From: Thermodesulfobacteriaceae bacterium
Lineage (GTDB): Bacteria > Desulfobacterota > Dissulfuribacteria > Dissulfuribacterales > UBA3076
Direction: 5' to 3'
DNA length: 5,972 nt
Assembly: GCA_012961845.1 (NCBI GenBank)
Contig: DTYO01000042.1
Span: forward strand, 1-5,972
Positions 1 through 3,848 of the stretch are shown piece by piece. The notes beneath the pieces were generated by a model. The model made no database searches, was not told the origin of the DNA, and saw only the letters and a list, made by a program, of their open reading frames with translations. The first letter of the stretch is position 1. Each line of letters opens with the position of its first letter. Position numbers and translations under genes: made by a program.

Positions 1-6
1 CGGTTG

Positions 7-48
7 CGGAGCATCGGCCATCATGCGGATGGCAATTCGCGGGCTCCG
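7..48. repeat. Nested imperfect inverted repeat at the left edge
   Basis: An outer arm CGGAGC (7-12) pairs with GCTCCG (43-48). An inner arm GCCATC (17-22) pairs with GATGGC (28-33) around a 5-base loop. Unpaired stretches of 4 and 9 bases separate the two stems, so the whole could fold as a bulged hairpin. A bulged two-stem shape is reminiscent of folded integron attC sites. However, I see no RYYYAAC/GTTRRRY core pair flanking it, so I call it only a structured repeat. It may continue left of the window. Confidence 0.5.
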
Positions 49-77
49 ATGGCGCGGCGCGGAGCGTCCGCGCCATC
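48..77. repeat. Strong GC-rich inverted repeat (hairpin)
   Basis: GATGGCGCGG (48-57) and CCGCGCCATC (68-77) are perfect 10-base inverted arms around a 10-base loop. A competing fold pairs GGCGCGGA (56-63) with TCCGCGCC (67-74) around a 3-base loop, so two mutually exclusive hairpins are possible. The rightward strand continues into CAAATTATTATA and the leftward strand into GGAGCCCGCG, so neither side has the T-run of a canonical intrinsic terminator. It could be a poor terminator, a protein-binding site or the end of a mobile or repetitive element. The G+C content drops sharply immediately to its right. Confidence 0.6.
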
Positions 78-92
78 AAATTATTATACAGA

Positions 93-109
93 CCATGATA
101 CCATCATGG
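93..109. repeat. Palindrome CCATGAT-3-ATCATGG upstream of the integrase
   Basis: CCATGAT (93-99) and ATCATGG (103-109) are perfect 7-base inverted arms around a 3-base spacer. Allowing one bulged base, the arms extend to GACC...GGTC (91-112). It lies 12 bases upstream of the putative -35 hexamer of the integrase promoter. It has the size and symmetry of an operator for a dimeric regulator, or of a recombinase-binding arm pair. No known consensus is recognised. Confidence 0.45.
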
Positions 110-120
110 GTCAACAAGCC

Positions 121-149
121 TTGACATATTGCTTCAGGCCAAATAGCCT
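121..149 (+). promoter_or_regulatory. Putative sigma-70-type promoter of the integrase, overlapped by an inverted repeat
   Basis: TTGACA at 121-126 is a perfect -35 hexamer. At 17-base spacing lies TAGCCT (144-149), which matches the TATAAT consensus only at the first, second and last positions, so the promoter would be weak. The -35 is one arm of an inverted repeat, GTCAA (110-114) / TTGAC (121-125), with a 6-base spacer. A regulator bound there would block RNA polymerase. No CTGT-N8-ACAG LexA box of the kind that controls some integron integrases is visible. The predicted transcript would have a leader of roughly 55 bases. Confidence 0.35.
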
Positions 150-193
150 TGTTTCTAACAGGATATCATCCATATTTTCATGATAGACTTCTG

Positions 194-199
194 AAAGGA
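194..199 (+). promoter_or_regulatory. Ribosome binding site supporting the GTG start of the integrase
   Basis: AAAGGA lies 10 bases upstream of the GTG at 210-212. It is the only purine-rich Shine-Dalgarno-like stretch near the start of this frame and supports the GTG. The next in-frame ATG is about 49 codons downstream and would remove most of the N-terminal extension. Confidence 0.5.
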
Positions 200-209
200 T
201 AACATTACT

Positions 210-1634
210 GTGCTCAAGATTCCATTGAAAACGGTCAAGCAGTTCAGCTGTTTTATAGTGGAAAAAGGTGTTCCCGCTAATCAGACAGGTTACTATTTGA
301 AGTGGTTGAAATATTACCTTGATTTCTGCCACAAGTACGGCTTTAAGGCCCTGGACATGGAAAACCGCACCAGATTTCTTGAAAAACTCAGGGCAAAAAA
401 ACAGGGTGAAAGCCTGAGAAAACAAGCGCATCATGCGGTCTCACTTTTTTATGAGATGACATCTCCCTGTCTGGAGAACAGCGCTGGTATCAAAAACAGA
501 AAAGTTACTGACACCGGAAACAATGTGGCAAGTTTTTTTCAAACAGAGACTGATGACAGCAATATTAGCAGCAATACGCCCTTTTCACAAGCGTATGCTG
601 TGAAAAGTACTTCGAATTCCGGTAATCCGGATCACGACTCTGAATCCGGAGCAAAAGTGAAAATAACCGACGCTGACTGGACAGAAGTATTTAATGAATT
701 AAAAAATGCAATAAAAATCAGACACTATTCCCCCAGAACATTAAAGGCCTATTCAGCCTGGGCACGTAAATTCCAGGCATTTACCAGGAGCAAGGAGCCT
801 TCGCTCATATCAACCGGGGATGTTAAGTCGTTTCTTACTTGGCTGGCAACGGATCAGGGAATATCGGCATCAAGCCAGAATCAGGCATTTAACGCACTGC
901 TCTTTCTCTTCCGCAATGTGTTCAACATGGAATTTGGCAGGGTGGACGGGATTGTCCGGGCCAAGAGAAGACCTTACATACCTGTTGTTCTTTCAAGAGA
1001 TGAGGTTGACCGGATCATAGGATTTATGCGCTATCCACACAGTCTTGTCTGCAGCCTCCTGTACGGTTGCGGTCTCCGTATTTCTGAATGCTTATCGCTC
1101 AGGGTGCAGAATTTCAATTTTGATATGGGGATACTTACCATACATGACGGCAAGGGGCGGAAAGACCGTACAGTACCCATTCCTGATGTGCTCGTTGATG
1201 ACTTGAAAGCACATCTTGAGAAAGTGGTCTCTCTGCACGAACAGGATCGCAGAGACGGATATGATGGCGTATTCCTGTATGGACTGCTGGAAAAGAAGTA
1301 CAAAAATGCGGCACGAGAACTGGTATTGCAGTGGTTTTTTCCCGCAAAAGAACTGACCTCTGTTCCGGAAACCAATGAACTTAGGCGTTATCATCTTCAT
1401 GAAACATCCATGCAGAAGGCCATCAGGCGGGCTGTCAAAAAAGCACGGATCAGCAAAAGGGTTACTGCCCATACCTTCCGCCACAGTTTTGCAAGTCACC
1501 TGCTTCAGGCAAATTATGATATACGCACCATTCAGGAGCTGCTGGGGCACAGTGATGTGAGAACTACCATGATATATACCCATACCGTGAAGAGCAGGAC
1601 AATCAAAGAGGCAAAGAGCCCCCTGGATTTTTGA
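210..1634 (+). CDS. intI: Integron-integrase (IntI) family tyrosine recombinase with an extra N-terminal SAM-like domain
   Basis: Site-specific tyrosine recombinase of 474 residues; IntI1 has about 337. The catalytic residues are all visible: Arg290 in GLRISE, a Lys in DGKGRKDR (315 or 318), His421 and Arg424 in AHTFRHSF, His447 in LLGHSD and the nucleophile Tyr456 in TTMIYTH. Residues about 368-405, with WFFPAKE, RRYHLHE and MQKAIRRAV, match the extra insert that separates integron integrases from XerC/XerD; the C-terminal SPLDF also resembles IntI. The usual core-binding SAM-like domain is at about 155-245. A second one lies at about 1-85 (YYLKWLKYYLDFC, AHHAVSLFYEM), joined by a Ser/Asn/Asp-rich linker at 90-150. 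Known IntI proteins recombine cassette attC sites with attI. No cassette is visible. In the usual layout attI would lie just left of this gene and the array further left. The gene is AT-richer than its neighbours, notably at 660-720, which suggests separate acquisition. It looks intact. Confidence 0.9.
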   Translation: MLKIPLKTVKQFSCFIVEKGVPANQTGYYLKWLKYYLDFCHKYGFKALDMENRTRFLEKLRAKKQGESLRKQAHHAVSLFYEMTSPCLENSAGIKNRKVTDTGNNVASFFQTETDDSNISSNTPFSQAYAVKSTSNSGNPDHDSESGAKVKITDADWTEVFNELKNAIKIRHYSPRTLKAYSAWARKFQAFTRSKEPSLISTGDVKSFLTWLATDQGISASSQNQAFNALLFLFRNVFNMEFGRVDGIVRAKRRPYIPVVLSRDEVDRIIGFMRYPHSLVCSLLYGCGLRISECLSLRVQNFNFDMGILTIHDGKGRKDRTVPIPDVLVDDLKAHLEKVVSLHEQDRRDGYDGVFLYGLLEKKYKNAARELVLQWFFPAKELTSVPETNELRRYHLHETSMQKAIRRAVKKARISKRVTAHTFRHSFASHLLQANYDIRTIQELLGHSDVRTTMIYTHTVKSRTIKEAKSPLDF

Positions 1635-1650
1635 TTTTCCGGTAACTGAC

Positions 1651-2829
1651 ATGAAGATTCGCACAGGTCTTGAAAATATCCTGGAAAATCCCCCAGCGTG
1701 GATCAGGGGCCGCAGGCTGGGGCTGCTCTGCAACCAGGCATCTGTTGACAGTCGGCTGAGGCATTCAAAGGATCTCCTGCATCATGCTCTGCCAGGTGGG
1801 CTCAAGTGTCTTTTCAGTCCGCAACACGGCCTCAATGCTGAAAAACAGGACAATATGGTTGAGTCCGCCGACGAAATGGATCCCGTACTCAACATACCGG
1901 TATTCAGCCTGTATGGTGATTCGAGAGATCCGGGTGCGGAGCAGCTTGCCGGGATAGACTGCCTTGTAGTCGACCTCCAGGACGTGGGGTGCAGGGTATA
2001 CACATATATTTGGACGCTCTTTCTTGCCATGAGGGCATGTGCAGGATCCGGGGTTTCCGTGGCGGTACTTGACCGCCCCAATCCCCTGGGAGGGATTCAG
2101 GCAGAGGGCAATCTGCTCAAGAGCGACTGCTTTTCCTTTGTCGGCATGGCACCGATTCCCATGCGGCATGGCATGACCATATGTGAACTGGCCCGGTATT
2201 TTCTCGATTTTGAGAGACTCGATCTGGAGCTGCACACGGTGGGTATGAACGGATGGGAAAGGGATATGTATTTCTCATCTACAGGTCTGCCGTGGGTCTG
2301 GCCTTCTCCAAACATGCCTACCCCGGATACGGCAGCGGTGTATCCAGGACAGGTGATCCTGGAGGGGACAAACCTCTCCGAGGGGAGGGGAACCACCAGG
2401 CCCTTCGAGGTCTTCGGGGCGCCTTACCTGGATGCAGGGGCTGTGAGGGGGCAGCTTGACAGATGGGGCCTTGCTGGTTTCGTCCTGCGGGACCAGTTTT
2501 TCGAGCCCACCTTTCACAAGTGGTCCGGGGAAAGATGCAGGGGGTTCCAGATCCATGTGACAGACCGGAACACGTTCCTGCCCTATCTGACAACGCTGGC
2601 AATTCTTTCGGCGGTCAGGAAGTCATCTCCTGCCGACTTCGTCTGGAAGGATCCTCCGTACGAATATGAATATGAGAGGATGCCGGCAGACCTGATTACA
2701 GGTGACAGGAAGCTGCGGGATGCAGTGGATGCCGGCGCCGCGCCCGGGGATATGCAGGCAACGTGGCGAGAGGAGCTGGACGGATTTCTGGAGTCAAGAA
2801 GGCAGTGGCTTCTCTATCCAGCCGGATGA
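1651..2829 (+). CDS. namZ: DUF1343 / NamZ-like (GH171) exo-beta-N-acetylmuramidase homologue
   Basis: A 392-residue protein covering the whole DUF1343 family. The founding member, Bacillus subtilis NamZ (YbbC), removes MurNAc from the non-reducing end of peptidoglycan fragments. Family motifs run in order: RLGLLCNQASVDS (22-34), SPQHG (56-60), VFSLYGD (84-90), VDLQDVGCRVYTY (107-119), LDRPNPLGG (140-148), PMRHGMT (170-176), PSPNMPTPDTAAVYPG (218-233) and EGTNLSEGRGTTRPFEVFGAP (238-258). The C-terminus ends in the typical SRRQWLLYP. Homology begins at residue 4-5, which supports the ATG, but the Shine-Dalgarno sequence is weak (GGTAA). There is no signal peptide, so the product is probably cytoplasmic, unlike the secreted Bacillus enzyme; a role in recycling imported muropeptides is possible. 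Oddity: the SPxHG motif has Gln58 where many relatives have Glu. The family is certain, but muramidase activity is an inference. The gene starts 16 bases after the integrase stop, on the same strand, with no recombination site between. Confidence 0.88.
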   Translation: MKIRTGLENILENPPAWIRGRRLGLLCNQASVDSRLRHSKDLLHHALPGGLKCLFSPQHGLNAEKQDNMVESADEMDPVLNIPVFSLYGDSRDPGAEQLAGIDCLVVDLQDVGCRVYTYIWTLFLAMRACAGSGVSVAVLDRPNPLGGIQAEGNLLKSDCFSFVGMAPIPMRHGMTICELARYFLDFERLDLELHTVGMNGWERDMYFSSTGLPWVWPSPNMPTPDTAAVYPGQVILEGTNLSEGRGTTRPFEVFGAPYLDAGAVRGQLDRWGLAGFVLRDQFFEPTFHKWSGERCRGFQIHVTDRNTFLPYLTTLAILSAVRKSSPADFVWKDPPYEYEYERMPADLITGDRKLRDAVDAGAAPGDMQATWREELDGFLESRRQWLLYPAG

Positions 2830-2885
2830 TCCCGGATTATTCGGACCTTTATCTTCAGCAAACCTGCGAGCTACACAATTCCGGA
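2830..2885. other. Convergent intergenic gap without a clear terminator
   Basis: These 56 bases separate the stop codons of the convergent namZ-like and DUF4340 genes. CCGGATTAT occurs at 2832-2840 and again at 2881-2889. I find no stable stem followed by a T-run on either strand, so transcripts from both sides may overlap or end by a factor-dependent route. Confidence 0.5.
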
Positions 2886-3845
2886 TTATCGTTTTCCGGT
2901 CGCATTACCGGAATCCGGTTCATGACTTCCCCTGATGAGCTGATTCCGTTTGGTGTTCTTTATCGATTCCAAGCTCCAGCCGGGAACACTGAAATAATAG
3001 TCCCAGCCGGATGCCTTGAGTATGTAATGGTCCCCGTTTTCAGGTCTGGACAGGCGGTAAGTCAGTTCGCCACCTGAACTGAGGTCAATGGAAATGACCA
3101 GTTCAGGATTGTCGAGCTTGAATTCGGGCATTGGCTTCTTTCCCAGGACAGACTGGATCCTGAGATTTGCGATTCTGTTCAGGAGAGATGCGGCTTCGCT
3201 CCGTATCGTTTCTTCTCCGGCAACTGCGTCGCACAGAGTCAGAGCTTTATCCTCTGTCCGCTTGATACAGATTCCATCCATTTCCAGCCTGTTTATGTCT
3301 GTATCCCTGATCTTGAGGACATCCTTGTCGATCCAGTCGTCATTTTCAGCTCCCGCTTCGAACACTGCGAAGTCCACGGAGAATATTTCCCGTTCCTTTC
3401 CGGCCCTGGCATAGACTTTTCGGAATCCGGGTGAAGTCCCTAGGTACAGGGTGTCCAACACCCTTTCCTTTCCGGAAAGGGTGATCTTCCTTTCATATTT
3501 GTCATCCGCCACTTTGAACCGTCCGGCCGCCTCCGGCGTGGTGGCTACCGGCCATCCTTTTTTCAGACCGGATATTTTCTGTACAAGCTGTCTTACCCGT
3601 TCTCCTGCAGCGGGGAAGCCGAAGTGTTCAGGCAGTGTCCACCTGCCGTCCTGATACTTGATGACGACAGGAGCCACTGTGTCCGGTGATTCGATGCGCA
3701 CAGTATCGACTTCATCGGGTGAAACGGCCAGAAGCGCCTCCTCAGGTTCCGTGGCGCCGTATTCCTCTCTGCCGATATTGAGAGCCAGAGCAGCACATAT
3801 CTGAACAACCAACAGTATGGACAGTAAAGTAATCGATCGTTTCAT
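2886..3845 (-). CDS. DUF4340 domain protein, membrane-anchored, paired with a GldG-like gene
   Basis: A 319-residue protein. Residues 4-23 (ITLLSILLVVQICAALALN) form one hydrophobic helix after a basic MKR, read as an uncleaved anchor or signal peptide; VQIC is not a good lipobox. The rest is soluble and should lie outside the inner membrane. It contains two similar units, about 46-158 and 184-288. Each has a short beta-hairpin start (VDTVRIES; INRLEMDG), a helix (GERVRQLVQKISGL; SEAASLLNRIANLR), then RFKVADD...ITLSG or EFKLDNP...ISIDL, and ends near a FSV. This two-unit build is typical of DUF4340, whose biochemical role is unknown. It is commonly encoded next to GldG-like ABC auxiliary proteins, as here. 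Its ATG lies 3 bases after the upstream stop codon, so the pair is translationally coupled. Family assignment is fairly secure; the function is not known. Confidence 0.8.
   Translation of the reverse strand: MKRSITLLSILLVVQICAALALNIGREEYGATEPEEALLAVSPDEVDTVRIESPDTVAPVVIKYQDGRWTLPEHFGFPAAGERVRQLVQKISGLKKGWPVATTPEAAGRFKVADDKYERKITLSGKERVLDTLYLGTSPGFRKVYARAGKEREIFSVDFAVFEAGAENDDWIDKDVLKIRDTDINRLEMDGICIKRTEDKALTLCDAVAGEETIRSEAASLLNRIANLRIQSVLGKKPMPEFKLDNPELVISIDLSSGGELTYRLSRPENGDHYILKASGWDYYFSVPGWSLESIKNTKRNQLIRGSHEPDSGNATGKR
2894..2913. repeat. Small inverted repeat inside the 3' end of the DUF4340 gene
   Basis: TTCCGGT (2894-2900) and ACCGGAA (2907-2913) are perfect 7-base arms with a 6-base loop. 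It lies just inside the last codons of the leftward DUF4340 gene. A wider pair, CCGGATT (2881-2887) / AATCCGG (2912-2918), shares the right arm. No T-run follows on either strand, so it is not a canonical terminator, though it could help end transcription or protect an mRNA 3' end. Confidence 0.4.
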
Positions 3846-3848
3846 AGT

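Noticed and set aside
1..50. Integron attC site at the left edge
   Set aside because: The folded shape is suggestive, but no RYYYAAC...GTTRRRY core pair flanks it, and the only nearby GTT (3-5) is followed by GCGG.
1..76. Possible minus-strand gene starting with the ATG at 76 and running off the left edge
   Set aside because: Only about 25 codons are visible, there is no Shine-Dalgarno sequence, and the codons lie in the palindromic GC-rich block. It cannot be told from chance.
48..90. Rho-independent terminator formed by the GC-rich hairpin
   Set aside because: The stem is strong, but neither strand has a following T-run; the rightward side reads CAAATTATTATA.
111..434. Minus-strand open frame of 107 codons overlapping the start of the integrase gene
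   Set aside because: It is largely antisense to the well-supported integrase coding sequence, resembles no family I recognise, and its stop lies in the promoter region. I treat it as a shadow frame.
1092..1733. Minus-strand 213-codon open frame across the 3' half of the integrase
   Set aside because: It is antisense to the catalytic domain, whose motifs are unmistakable, and has no recognisable family of its own.
2763..3077. Plus-strand open frame spanning the convergent junction
   Set aside because: It overlaps the ends of both the namZ-like and DUF4340 genes out of frame, and its product shows no family motif.
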